Positions 8,261 to 15,988 of a stretch of DNA of 64,000 nt are shown in pieces. Location: the NCBI RefSeq assembly GCF_013385635.1, contig NZ_JACAPR010000032.1:62001-126000 (forward strand). The letters run 5' to 3'. The translations under genes and the position numbers were made by a program. Every line of letters begins with the position of its first letter. Positions within the stretch are counted from its first letter, which is position 1. This DNA comes from Pseudomonas gingeri (GTDB lineage: Bacteria; Pseudomonadota; Gammaproteobacteria; Pseudomonadales; Pseudomonadaceae). The notes below the pieces were generated by a model. That model ran no database searches. It saw nothing but the letters and a program-made list of their open reading frames with translations, and was not told the DNA's origin.

Positions 8261-9290
8261 AACCCCTTCGCTGCCGGTGCTGATCAACCGCACCCAAAGC
8301 GACCTGGCCAGCGATTCGCTGCGCCAGTCCGATGCCCAGGTCCTGGCCCGCACCCTCAGCGGCGCGGCCTTTGGCCTGTACGGTTACCTCGACTGGATCG
8401 CCGAGCAGATCCTGCCCGACACCGCCGATGAAACCACCCTGGAACGCATCGCCGCCCTGCGCCTGCATCAACCGCGCAAGGCCGCCCAGGCTGCCAGCGG
8501 CAGTGTCAGCTTCACCGCTGCCGCCGGCGCCGTGCTGGATGCCGACACCCTGCTGCAGACCAGCGATGGCCGCAGCTACAAGGTGACCCTCGGCGGTACC
8601 ACCAGCAGCGGCACCAACACCACGCAGATCCAGGCGCTGGATGCCGGCAGCCTGGGCAATGCCGACGCCGGCCTGACCCTGTTCCCGGTGCAGCCGGTGC
8701 AAGGTGTCGGCAACACCTTCACGGTACTGGCTCCGGGCCTGACCGGCGGGGTCGCGCAGGAAAGCCTCGAGTCCCTGCGGGCGCGGGTCATTCGCTCGTA
8801 CCGCGTCACGCCCCATGGTGGTTCGGCGGCCGACTACGAGACCTGGGCCCTGGAGTGCCAGGGCATTACCCGGGCCTGGTGCCGTGGCAACTACCTCGGA
8901 CCGGGGACCGTCGGCTTGTTTGTCATGCGTGACGACGACCCCGTGCCGCTGCCGGATGCCGGGCAACTGGCGCTGGTCCAGGCCTATATCGAGCCGTTGC
9001 GGCCGGTGACGGCGGAGCTGCATGTGCTGGTGCCGGTGCTGGTGCCGGTCACCTACACCCTGCGCCTGGTGCCGGATACCAGCGCCACCCGCGCCGCGGT
9101 CGAAGCGCAACTGCGCGACCTGCATGACCGTGAAGGCGGCCTCGGGGAAACCCTGTTGCTGACCCATATCGCCGAATCCATCAGCAGCGCCAGTGGCGAG
9201 AACGATCACCTGCTGGTCACGCCGTCCGCCGATGTGCCAGCAGCCACCAACCAGTTGCTGACCTTCGGAGGCTGCGTATGGCTGGAGTAA
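8250..9290 (+). CDS. Baseplate J-like wedge protein (Mu gp47 type)
   Basis: 346 residues. The N-terminus (FETPSLPVLINRTQSDL) and the conserved ESLESLRARVIRSYRVTPHG segment, then GGSAADYETWAL, are the baseplate J signature; J builds the wedge arms that hold the fibres. Overlaps the gp46-like gene by 11 bases and the gp48-like gene by 13 bases. Confidence 0.93.
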   Translation: MPFETPSLPVLINRTQSDLASDSLRQSDAQVLARTLSGAAFGLYGYLDWIAEQILPDTADETTLERIAALRLHQPRKAAQAASGSVSFTAAAGAVLDADTLLQTSDGRSYKVTLGGTTSSGTNTTQIQALDAGSLGNADAGLTLFPVQPVQGVGNTFTVLAPGLTGGVAQESLESLRARVIRSYRVTPHGGSAADYETWALECQGITRAWCRGNYLGPGTVGLFVMRDDDPVPLPDAGQLALVQAYIEPLRPVTAELHVLVPVLVPVTYTLRLVPDTSATRAAVEAQLRDLHDREGGLGETLLLTHIAESISSASGENDHLLVTPSADVPAATNQLLTFGGCVWLE

Positions 9291-9877
9291 GAACCGCCGC
9301 GCAATACCAGGAGCAACTGCGCAGCCTGCTGCCGGCCGGTCCCGCCTGGGACCCGGAACAGGTGCCGGAGATCCAGCAGGTACTGCTGGGCATTGCCCAG
9401 GAACTGGCCCGGGTCGATGCCCGGGCGGTCGACCTGATCAACGAAGTGGACCCGGTGACCGTCAGCGAACTGGTGCCGGACTGGGAGCGGGTGATGAACC
9501 TGCCCGACCCGTGCCTGGGCCCCAAGCCGCTGTTCGACGACCGCCGCCTGGCGGTGCGTCGGCGGCTGCTGGCGGTGGGTGACCAGAGCATCGGCTACTT
9601 CATCGACATCGCCCGCAGCCAGGGCTACCCGAATGCCAGCGTCACCGAACTGCAGACCCCGCGCATGGGCCGGGCACGGTTCGGCAAGGCGCGCTTCGGC
9701 ACCTGGAGGGCGCAGTTCATGTGGACGCTCAACACCGGCGGCCGCTTGCTCATGGGCCGTCGTTTCGGCGCCAGCTACTGGGGCGAGCGCTTCGGCGCCA
9801 ACCCCGGCAGCGCCCTGGAATGCCTGATACATCGCACTGCTCCGGCGCACACGCTGGTGCACATAAATTACGACTAG
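9278..9877 (+). CDS. DUF2313 / YmfQ-like tail protein (Mu gp48 type)
   Basis: 199 residues. It has the family's N-terminal QLRSLLPAGPAWDPE, a central RRLAVRRRLLAVG and a C-terminus ending in TAPAHTLVH, typical of gp48-like baseplate proteins that join wedge and fibre. The stop is only 12 bases before the first fibre gene. Confidence 0.88.
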   Translation: MAGVRTAAQYQEQLRSLLPAGPAWDPEQVPEIQQVLLGIAQELARVDARAVDLINEVDPVTVSELVPDWERVMNLPDPCLGPKPLFDDRRLAVRRRLLAVGDQSIGYFIDIARSQGYPNASVTELQTPRMGRARFGKARFGTWRAQFMWTLNTGGRLLMGRRFGASYWGERFGANPGSALECLIHRTAPAHTLVHINYD

Positions 9878-9888
9878 AGGATAGACGC

Positions 9889-11460
9889 GTGGATTACCCA
9901 AAAAGCGTACCCAGCGTTGGGCTGGTAAATGGCAAGTTCGTCGACGAGAACCCGGTGAACGGTTCGCCGGGATCGTTGATTCCGGCGGTATGGGGCAACG
10001 CGGTCACCGAGGAACTGCTCAATGTGGTCCAGGCCGGTGGCCTGCAGCCTTCGGAAACGGCCCGCGATCAGTTGCTGACGGCGATCCGCACGATCATCCA
10101 GAGTTCATTGCCGGTGGAGCAGGTGCGTACGACGCTGGCGGCATACGGGATTACCGATGCCTACACCAAGGCCGAGATCGAGGAAAAGCTGAAAAACACT
10201 TCTGCCTTGCCGGTGGGGGTGATGGTGCCGTTTCCGAAAGGGACCGTGCCGCCAGGGTATCTGGAGGTGGACGGCAGTGTGCAGAGCGCCGCGACTTATC
10301 CTGAGCTGTATGCGTACCTGGGGACGACCTTCAACACGGGGAGCGAGCCCGCGGGCTTCTTCCGGTTGCCGGAGTCGCGGGGGGAGTTTCTGCGTGGGTG
10401 GGATCATGGGCGGGGGGTGGACTCGGGACGGCTGATCGGTAGTTGGCAATCCGATGAGTTCAAAAAGCACCGTCATCCTCAGTATGAATATGACTCCGGC
10501 AACAATGTGCCGATCCCCGATGGTTCTTACGCCGCCGACCTGAATGCAGGCGTTGCAGTTGGCTATGAACGTACCGCCTTGATCGGATATGCAGGTGGGA
10601 GCGAAACTAGGGGCCGAAACATCGCTGTCATGTGGTGTATCAAGGCCTGGAACGCGCCGACCAACCAGGGGAATATCGATGTTGCGGCGTTGGCGGCTCA
10701 GGTTCAGAACGTGCAGAAAGTAGCTATTGCAGGTTCGCACAAGGGGTTGAAAGCCTCGGCTTCTGGCGTGAACTCCATGGTGAGCATTTCAGCGGATCAA
10801 TTGGTTGTGGGGAACGAGGTATCCTTCAAAACGCTGGGGGCGTTCACCATTACCGTAAACACTGCTGTCACGGGCCTCAATGGTCTGGACATCGGTGCCT
10901 TGATTGCATCAACCTGGTACAGCCTCTGGGTGATCTGGAACGGGTCCGAGTATGCAGGATTGATTTCCCTTTCGGCCACCGCCCCGCAGCTGCCCGCCGG
11001 ATATACCCATAAGGCCAGGGTCGGCTGGATACAAACTGACGCCACCAATAAATACCCACTCGGGTTTGTTCAGCTCGGTCGAAAGGTTCGTTACCGGGTC
11101 GCTACGGGCAGTAATGTTCCCGCATTGCGGCAGATGGCATCGGGGGCGCAGGGTGCTCCAACAACGCCAACCTGGGTAGCGGTTTCCACTGCTCAGTTTG
11201 TTCCACCAACCGCTTCAATGATTGCGGTCTCTCTTTATGCTGTGGGGGCCAGCGTCCAGGCGATTTTTGCACCAAACCAATCATATGGCGCGGTCAGCAA
11301 CGCAGCTAACTTGCCTGCCATCAATATAAATTCTGGAACTTCAAACTCGAATGCGAACAATTATTTTTCGGAGGTGATTTTGGAGTCGTCCAATGTGTTT
11401 TATGCGTCAAATGCGTCTATTTCTTCATTAAGTGTAATTGGTTGGGAGGATAGTCTATGA
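9889..11460 (+). CDS. Tail fibre 1 with tail-collar domain
   Basis: 523 residues from a GTG start at 9889 with GAGG at 9877-9880; the upstream open frame runs inside the gp48-like gene and is rejected. Residues 1-65 (VDYPKSVPSVGLVNGKF...) are a baseplate-attachment module shared with fibre 2. From about 110 there is a phage collar domain (GVMVPFPKGTVPPGYL, FFRLPESRGEFLRGWDHG, KKHRHP). The last 300 residues are a beta-rich receptor-binding part with no family I recognise. Base use becomes more AT-rich towards the 3' end, a sign of exchange. It probably decides which strains are killed. Confidence 0.88.
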   Translation: MDYPKSVPSVGLVNGKFVDENPVNGSPGSLIPAVWGNAVTEELLNVVQAGGLQPSETARDQLLTAIRTIIQSSLPVEQVRTTLAAYGITDAYTKAEIEEKLKNTSALPVGVMVPFPKGTVPPGYLEVDGSVQSAATYPELYAYLGTTFNTGSEPAGFFRLPESRGEFLRGWDHGRGVDSGRLIGSWQSDEFKKHRHPQYEYDSGNNVPIPDGSYAADLNAGVAVGYERTALIGYAGGSETRGRNIAVMWCIKAWNAPTNQGNIDVAALAAQVQNVQKVAIAGSHKGLKASASGVNSMVSISADQLVVGNEVSFKTLGAFTITVNTAVTGLNGLDIGALIASTWYSLWVIWNGSEYAGLISLSATAPQLPAGYTHKARVGWIQTDATNKYPLGFVQLGRKVRYRVATGSNVPALRQMASGAQGAPTTPTWVAVSTAQFVPPTASMIAVSLYAVGASVQAIFAPNQSYGAVSNAANLPAININSGTSNSNANNYFSEVILESSNVFYASNASISSLSVIGWEDSL

Positions 11461-11825
11461 GTGGTTATGCAGTGAGGAATGACCTCTGTGGTTGGCGGGC
11501 AGTGGATGGGAGAGAGGCTGATCCCGATGATCTGAGCAAAACCTATCCAGATCCGGACACGGAGTATTATTCTGAATATGTGCCTGCTCCACCCGTGCCC
11601 TCAAAATCCGAGCTGAACTCCTCCGCTTTGTATAAGCGCGATGAGCTTCTAGCTGTGGCTTCCCTGAAAATATCGCCGCTACAGGATGCCATTGATCTGG
11701 GAGATTCAACCGATTCCGATATCGAGAGTTTGAAAAAATGGAAAAAGTATCGTATTGCGTTAAATCGTATCGAACAGCAGTCGACGTTTCCAATGGATAT
11801 CGCCTGGCCGGTATCCCCGGAGTGA
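11457..11825 (+). CDS. Tail fibre assembly chaperone 1
   Basis: 122 residues starting on the fibre 1 stop (ATGA). The C-terminal 60 residues (LLAVASLKISPLQDAIDLGDST, then KKWKKYRIALNRIE and FPMDIAWP) are the common part of fibre assembly proteins. The N-terminal half differs from the second chaperone in this cluster, as expected if it recognises its own fibre tip. It is needed for fibre folding or trimerisation. Confidence 0.85.
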   Translation: MSGYAVRNDLCGWRAVDGREADPDDLSKTYPDPDTEYYSEYVPAPPVPSKSELNSSALYKRDELLAVASLKISPLQDAIDLGDSTDSDIESLKKWKKYRIALNRIEQQSTFPMDIAWPVSPE

Positions 11826-11843
11826 TTCGTACGGAATGACCGT

Positions 11844-11867
11844 GCCCGCCTTGTGCGGGCATTTTTC
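11844..11867 (+). terminator. Rho-independent terminator after fibre cassette 1
   Basis: Stem GCCCGC (11844-11849) and GCGGGC (11855-11860), five-base loop, then five T residues. Confidence 0.8.
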
Positions 11868-12159
11868 TACCGTGAGAAAAGTATACCCAGTCTCGTGCAG
11901 GTAATAGCTTATATTTTCATGGCTATGTTTCGATGGCCGTATCTATTCTTTCTCGACCTGCAGCACGGCTGGGTATCCAGTCGATTGTTGAACGAGCGAT
12001 CACTTTGGGGTTTTTTCGAATGAAGAACTTTTTATCAGGCAAGAGTGTTGCGGGTGATAGGGCGTGCAAGTTAAGTATTTCAGGGTGTAAGTACCCGGAA
12101 CAACGCACTTTGCCAGTCAAGTGGAAGGTGCATATCAATGATGGTTAGAGGAAGTAAGA
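11868..12159 (+). other. AT-rich spacer between the two fibre cassettes
   Basis: About 290 bases, less GC-rich than its surroundings. A 71-codon frame at 11933-12148 and one on the other strand have no recognisable product and no good ribosome site. The end of the spacer supplies GAGGAAG in front of fibre 2. I see no att site, insertion sequence or convincing promoter; it may be a recombination scar. Confidence 0.5.
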
Positions 12160-13461
12160 ATGGATTATCCAAAAAGTGTACCTGGGGTCGGGCTGGCAAA
12201 TGGAAAATTTGTCGACGATAACCCGATTACCGGTGCGCCCGGTTCGCTGATTCCAGCAGAGTGGGGAAATGCCGTCACCGATGAGATACTGGGGGTTATT
12301 CAGAAAGCAGGGCTAACACCTGATGAGACCGATCACTCTCAGTTGGCCGGCTCGATTCTGGCGATTATCGCGAAAGCTACGCCGAATGCTGCGACCGAGA
12401 GTACGGCCGGTATTCTGAAACTGTCCACTGGGGATCAGGTCATTGCAAGCACGGACGACACAACCGCAGTGACCCCCAAGAAGCTTTTGCAGAAACTGGC
12501 GGCTACCACTCAGGGGCAGTCTCTGAGTGCCTTTACGACTGCCGGTGCGGCACCGTTGTTTACGCTGTCTCCCGTACCAGCGATCACTGCATACACGGTG
12601 AATCAGCGGTTTCAAGTGAAATTCCATTCGGGGGGCGCCGGCTCTGACAAGATGAATATCTCGGGCCTCGGCCCGAAAAACATCATGCAATACGATGGCA
12701 GCGGCAATAAAGTCGCTGCTGCCATCCAAGGGCAGTTAACTGATGCTGTGTATGATGGCACCGATATTGTTTTGCTCGATCAGTTGCCAAATGCATCTGG
12801 TGTAACCCCTCCGCAATTCGATAACTCAACAAAAATCCCGACTACTGCTTTTGTTCAAAGTGTTGGATTTCAGTTTAGCGGTGCATTTGGTATCAATACA
12901 AGCACCGTACTTACTGCGGCGGCTCATGCGGGCAGTCTTGTTGTTGCTACAAGCGCAACGCTGATTAACGTGACTTTGCCGCTCGCGTCTACCATGCCAG
13001 CAAAGACAACGATAAAGTTCTGGAGCTTTGGGAGCGGAGGGATGTCGATTGTCACTACAGGCTCCGATAGTATTCTCGTGCCAACCGCTACCACGGCGCT
13101 TCCGCTTCCCACTGGCGCTTGGGTTACTCTTGCCTCGAATGGGGCGGCAGGTTGGTATGCCATTGAGATGTCTGGAATTGGGGTTGGGCAGACACGACAG
13201 ACTTTTGCTGTCGGAACTACACGAGTCGCTGGAACAACGTATTACAACACCACTGGGCGCCCTATTTGGATTTACTTGCAAAACGCTGTATCGAATACAG
13301 TTGGTGGAGCAGGGACCCTGACAGTCGGGGGGAGTGCTATGGAATTTCCAACGAGTTGGTATTCCACCCCTACATCGGGCGGTGGTGGAATTTCGGCTAT
13401 GGTTTTACCCGGTGAGTCATACGTGGCAAGCGGCGCCACTCGTTGGATAGAAATTCGATAA
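12160..13461 (+). CDS. Tail fibre 2
   Basis: 433 residues. The first 65 residues (MDYPKSVPGVGLANGKF...GSLIPAEWGNAV) copy those of fibre 1, so both should dock to the same baseplate site. The following TESTAGILKLSTGDQVIAS and VTPKKLL motifs are a common phage fibre repeat. It has no collar domain; the C-terminal half (from about residue 225) is a different beta-rich tip. Codon use is more AT-rich than in the structural genes upstream. A GAGGAAG ribosome site lies before the ATG. Confidence 0.88.
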   Translation: MDYPKSVPGVGLANGKFVDDNPITGAPGSLIPAEWGNAVTDEILGVIQKAGLTPDETDHSQLAGSILAIIAKATPNAATESTAGILKLSTGDQVIASTDDTTAVTPKKLLQKLAATTQGQSLSAFTTAGAAPLFTLSPVPAITAYTVNQRFQVKFHSGGAGSDKMNISGLGPKNIMQYDGSGNKVAAAIQGQLTDAVYDGTDIVLLDQLPNASGVTPPQFDNSTKIPTTAFVQSVGFQFSGAFGINTSTVLTAAAHAGSLVVATSATLINVTLPLASTMPAKTTIKFWSFGSGGMSIVTTGSDSILVPTATTALPLPTGAWVTLASNGAAGWYAIEMSGIGVGQTRQTFAVGTTRVAGTTYYNTTGRPIWIYLQNAVSNTVGGAGTLTVGGSAMEFPTSWYSTPTSGGGGISAMVLPGESYVASGATRWIEIR

Positions 13462-13471
13462 GGAGATAAAT

Positions 13472-13834
13472 ATGTCATATTACAAAGATACAAAAAATGG
13501 GCTTCACTTCCTCGATGATGCCGCTTTCGCATATATGTTGCCAGACGGATCCTTAGAGATTACTGATACAGAGGCGCGTGCTGCTCAAGCCGCTGCGAAC
13601 GAACCAAGTCCTGAGCAAGTGTTAGCTGCTACAAATTCTGAGCGCGACTCTCTGCTTGCCACTGCCAGTCTGCGCATCGCACCTCTACAAGATGCAGTTG
13701 ACCTTGGCACGGCGACCTCCGACGACACGGCGAAGCTGAAGCTTTGGAAGGAATATCGGGTTGCTGTGAATCGCGTGAGCACTCAGACAGGTTTCCCCAC
13801 AACTATCGATTGGCCGGCAGCTCCCGAGTCCTGA
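13472..13834 (+). CDS. Tail fibre assembly chaperone 2
   Basis: 120 residues, ten bases after fibre 2 with AAGGAG before the ATG. Its C-terminal 60 residues (LLATASLRIAPLQDAVDLGTAT..., KLWKEYRVAVNRV) align with chaperone 1, while the N-terminal half (YYKDTKNGLHFLDDAAFA) does not. This is the pattern of a paired fibre/chaperone module exchanged as a unit. Confidence 0.85.
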   Translation: MSYYKDTKNGLHFLDDAAFAYMLPDGSLEITDTEARAAQAAANEPSPEQVLAATNSERDSLLATASLRIAPLQDAVDLGTATSDDTAKLKLWKEYRVAVNRVSTQTGFPTTIDWPAAPES

Positions 13835-13841
13835 TCACCAC

Positions 13842-13864
13842 CAGCCGTAGTGAGCGGCTTTTTT
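13842..13864 (+). terminator. Rho-independent terminator between fibre 2 cassette and lysis genes
   Basis: Stem AGCCG (13843-13847) with CGGCT (13855-13859), seven-base loop, then a T run reaching 13864. Confidence 0.7.
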
Positions 13865-13880
13865 GTGTCTGGAGAAAGAC

Positions 13881-14444
13881 ATGCCTGTTACAGAGCAGCA
13901 AATGCTGCAAATCATGCCCAACGCCCGCCCCCAAGCGGGCGTTTTTGTACCTGCTCTCAACACCGCCATGTCCCGCCATCAGATCAACACTCCCAAGCGC
14001 ATTGCCGCTTTCCTGGCCCAGTTGGGCCATGAGTCCGCGCAACTGCGCTATGTGCGGGAACTGGGCAGTGACCGGTACCTGAGCAAGTACGATACGGGTG
14101 CCCTGGCGCTTCGCCTGGGCAATACCCCGGACGCCGACGACGATGGCCAGCGCTATCGCGGTCGTGGGCTGATCCAGATCACCGGGCGCAGCAACTACCG
14201 TCAATGCAGCCTCGCGCTGTTCGGCGACGAGCGGCTGCTGCAACAACCGGAACTGCTGGAACAGCCACAATGGGCCGCCGAGTCGGCGGCCTGGTTCTGG
14301 GAGCAGCAAGGGTTGAACGCGTTGGCCGATGCCGACCAGTTCAACAGCATCACCCGCAAGATCAACGGCGGCCTCAACGGCCTCGAGGATCGATTGCAAC
14401 TCTGGGCACGGGCGAGGGCGGTGCTATGCGCCTCCTCGACCTGA
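13881..14444 (+). CDS. Endolysin, glycoside hydrolase family 19 (chitinase-like)
   Basis: 187 residues. GH19 phage endolysins cut peptidoglycan glycan chains in the periplasm. Seen here are the HESAQL segment with the likely catalytic glutamate (FLAQLGHESAQLRYVRE), the YRGRGLIQITGRSNY motif with the second acid region upstream, and the KINGGLNGLEDR end. The ATG at 13881 has GGAGAAAG in front; a TTG six codons earlier is less likely. No signal peptide is visible and no holin gene is seen beside it here, so a holin may lie upstream of the window. A terminator-like hairpin sits in its fifth line of codons. Confidence 0.9.
   Translation: MPVTEQQMLQIMPNARPQAGVFVPALNTAMSRHQINTPKRIAAFLAQLGHESAQLRYVRELGSDRYLSKYDTGALALRLGNTPDADDDGQRYRGRGLIQITGRSNYRQCSLALFGDERLLQQPELLEQPQWAAESAAWFWEQQGLNALADADQFNSITRKINGGLNGLEDRLQLWARARAVLCASST
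13921..13946 (+). terminator. Terminator-like hairpin inside the endolysin gene
   Basis: Perfect 8-bp stem ACGCCCGC (13921-13928) / GCGGGCGT (13935-13942), six-base loop, then a T run to 13946. It lies 40 bases inside the coding sequence, codons for NARPQAGVFV. It may cut transcription of the lysis genes; it could also be a chance result of codon choice. Confidence 0.5.
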
Positions 14445-14962
14445 TCCCGGCGCCTTACCGTCTGTTCGCTATCGTCGTGCTGCTGGCCATTCTGGCCGGC
14501 GGTTCGGCGGCACTGGCCTGGCGGGTTCAGGACTGGCGTTATGGCCTGCAACTGGAGCATCAAGCCAGGCTGCAGGCCGATACGCTCAAGCAGATTTCCC
14601 TGGCCGCGGCGACGCAACAGCGTGCCGAACGGGACAAACGCCTGGCCCTGGAGCAACGACTCCAGGCCAGCGACCAGACTCATTCGAAGGAACTGAGCGA
14701 TGTACAACAGGATCAGGCTCGCCTGCGTGATCGGATTGCCACTGCTGACCTGCGGCTGTCAGTCCTCCTCGACAGCGGCGATCCCGCCAGTGGCCGTGCA
14801 GTGCCAGCCACCACCGCCACCGGCGGCGTGGTTCATGCAGCCCCACGCGCCCGACTTGACCCGGCGCATGCTCAACGAATTATCGCCATCACCGACGACG
14901 GCGACCGCGCCCTGATTGCCTTGAAGGCCTGTCAGGCGTATGCCGGAGCGGTGTCGCGCTGA
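14426..14962 (+). CDS. Rz-like inner-membrane spanin
   Basis: 178 residues; start at ATG 14426 overlaps the endolysin by 19 bases. A single N-terminal transmembrane helix (about residues 13-32, LFAIVVLLAILAGGSAALA) is followed by a long periplasmic coiled coil rich in Gln, Arg and Ala, then a proline-free C-terminal part ending in ALIALKACQAYAG. Together with the nested Rz1 it would bridge the envelope and complete lysis by fusing the membranes. Confidence 0.85.
   Translation: MRLLDLIPAPYRLFAIVVLLAILAGGSAALAWRVQDWRYGLQLEHQARLQADTLKQISLAAATQQRAERDKRLALEQRLQASDQTHSKELSDVQQDQARLRDRIATADLRLSVLLDSGDPASGRAVPATTATGGVVHAAPRARLDPAHAQRIIAITDDGDRALIALKACQAYAGAVSR
14700..14915 (+). CDS. Rz1-like outer-membrane spanin lipoprotein, nested in Rz
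   Basis: 71 residues, read in the +1 frame entirely inside the Rz gene. It has a short basic N-terminus, a hydrophobic stretch and a cysteine pair (LLTCGC, residues 15-20) as lipoprotein processing site, then a proline-rich run (PPPPPAAWF). This nested layout is the classical Rz/Rz1 pair. The start codon (ATG 14700) has no strong ribosome site. Confidence 0.75.
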   Translation: MYNRIRLACVIGLPLLTCGCQSSSTAAIPPVAVQCQPPPPPAAWFMQPHAPDLTRRMLNELSPSPTTATAP

Positions 14963-15120
14963 CATCCGGACGCAAGTCGCGGCTTGAAAGTCCGACGCGC
15001 TCCTGTAGGGTGTTCATTTTGCCCAGGCGGTCCAGGTGTTCGAAACCTGCAGGAGCCGGCTGGCTGGCGATGACGGCGGTGAATTCACCCTCGCTATCGC
15101 TGGCAAGCCAGCTCTCACAA
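14963..15120. other. Non-coding spacer with degenerate REP sequence
   Basis: Short stretch after the lysis genes. It contains a damaged REP-like sequence (GCAGGAGCCGGCTGGCTGGCGA at about 15051, and GCTGGCAAGCCAGCTCTCACA before 15120). No gene, promoter or att-like sequence is recognised. Confidence 0.5.
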
Positions 15121-15384
15121 TGACCCGGTCGAATCTGTAGGAGTGGGCTTGCCCGCGAAAGGGCCCTCAAGGTCGCCTGAAGCTTCGCTGACAAGCCAGC
15201 TCCCACAATGACCCGGTCGAATCCGTGGGAGTGGGCTTGCCCGCGAAAGGGCCCTCAAGGTCACCTGAAGCTTCGCTGACAAGCCAGCTCCCACAATGAC
15301 CCGGTCGAATCCGTGGGAGTGGGCTTGCCCACGAAAGGGACCTCAAGGTCGCCTGAAGCTTCGCTGGCAAGCCAGCTCCCACGC
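15121..15384. repeat. Tandem array of three 88-bp REP (BIME-type) units
   Basis: The sequence TGACCCGGTCGAAT recurs at 15121, 15209 and 15297, a period of exactly 88 bases. Each unit holds two opposed REP palindromes: GAGTGGGCTTGCCCGCGAA and CTTCGCTGACAAGCCAGCTC, separated by GGGCCCTCAAGGTCGCCTGAAG. The units differ by only a few substitutions, which points to recent duplication. Confidence 0.9.
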
Positions 15385-15404
15385 CGTGAAAAGGAGAGAG
15401 CAAC

Positions 15405-15905
15405 GTGGACGACATCACCCGGCTTGCCGCCGAACTCGGCAAGCGCTTGCAAAACCTCAAGGCCCAGGTCACTACCGCCGAGTCCTGCACCGGCGGCGGC
15501 ATCGCCGAGGCCATCACGCGGATTCCCGGCAGTTCGGCCTGGTTCGAGGCGGGCTACGTGACCTATTCCAATCGGCAGAAGACCTTGCAGTTGCAGGTCC
15601 CCGAGGCCTTGTTCGGCCAGGTCGGCGCTGTCAGCCGGGAAGTGGTCGAAGCCATGGCCCGTGGCGCCCAGGCCCACGGCAACGCGCGGTTCGCCGTGGC
15701 GGTCAGTGGCGTGGCCGGGCCGGACGGCGGCTCGCCGGAAAAGCCGGTGGGTACAGTGTGGCTCGCCTGGGGTGTCGGCGACCAGGTCGATACCGAGCGC
15801 CGGCAGTTCCCCGGCGACCGCGACGCGGTCCGCCGACAGACGGTGCAGGCCGCGCTGGAAGGGCTGTTGCGACGGGCGGAAGCAGAAATCGCAAATCAGG
15901 GGTAG
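15405..15905 (+). CDS. pncC: Nicotinamide-nucleotide amidase PncC (CinA C-domain protein)
   Basis: 166 residues from a GTG start with AAGGAGAG at 15391-15398. The family deamidates nicotinamide mononucleotide to nicotinate mononucleotide for NAD recycling. It shows the TTAESCTGGGIAEAIT motif with the catalytic serine and threonines, YSNRQKT, and SGVAGPDGGSPEKPVGTVW. It is the short, stand-alone form lacking the N-terminal CinA domain. It lies just before recA, the usual place in Pseudomonas; tail-particle clusters of fluorescent pseudomonads are known to sit between mutS and this gene. Confidence 0.95.
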   Translation: MDDITRLAAELGKRLQNLKAQVTTAESCTGGGIAEAITRIPGSSAWFEAGYVTYSNRQKTLQLQVPEALFGQVGAVSREVVEAMARGAQAHGNARFAVAVSGVAGPDGGSPEKPVGTVWLAWGVGDQVDTERRQFPGDRDAVRRQTVQAALEGLLRRAEAEIANQG

Positions 15906-15932
15906 GCGATCCGCCAACGCTGTGGAATAATA

Positions 15933-15948
15933 CTGGCTACTTATACAG
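15933..15948 (+). promoter_or_regulatory. LexA (SOS) box of recA
   Basis: CTGGCTACTTATACAG has the CTG-N10-CAG form of the gammaproteobacterial SOS box and ends 40 bases before the recA start. It predicts LexA repression and induction by DNA damage. Confidence 0.88.
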
Positions 15949-15988
15949 GTGTTGGCCGTCAGGCCTTATTGATTACGTGAGGACTTTA

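Noticed and set aside
11933..12148. 71-codon frame in the spacer between fibre cassettes
   Set aside because: No ribosome site, no recognised family, and an equally long frame lies on the other strand.
1..14962. Intact, inducible prophage
   Set aside because: No integrase, packaging, capsid or att sequences in the part seen; tail and lysis genes only.
15121..15384. Regular repeats that might be a CRISPR array
   Set aside because: The repeat unit is 88 bp with no unique spacers, palindromic REP content and no cas genes.
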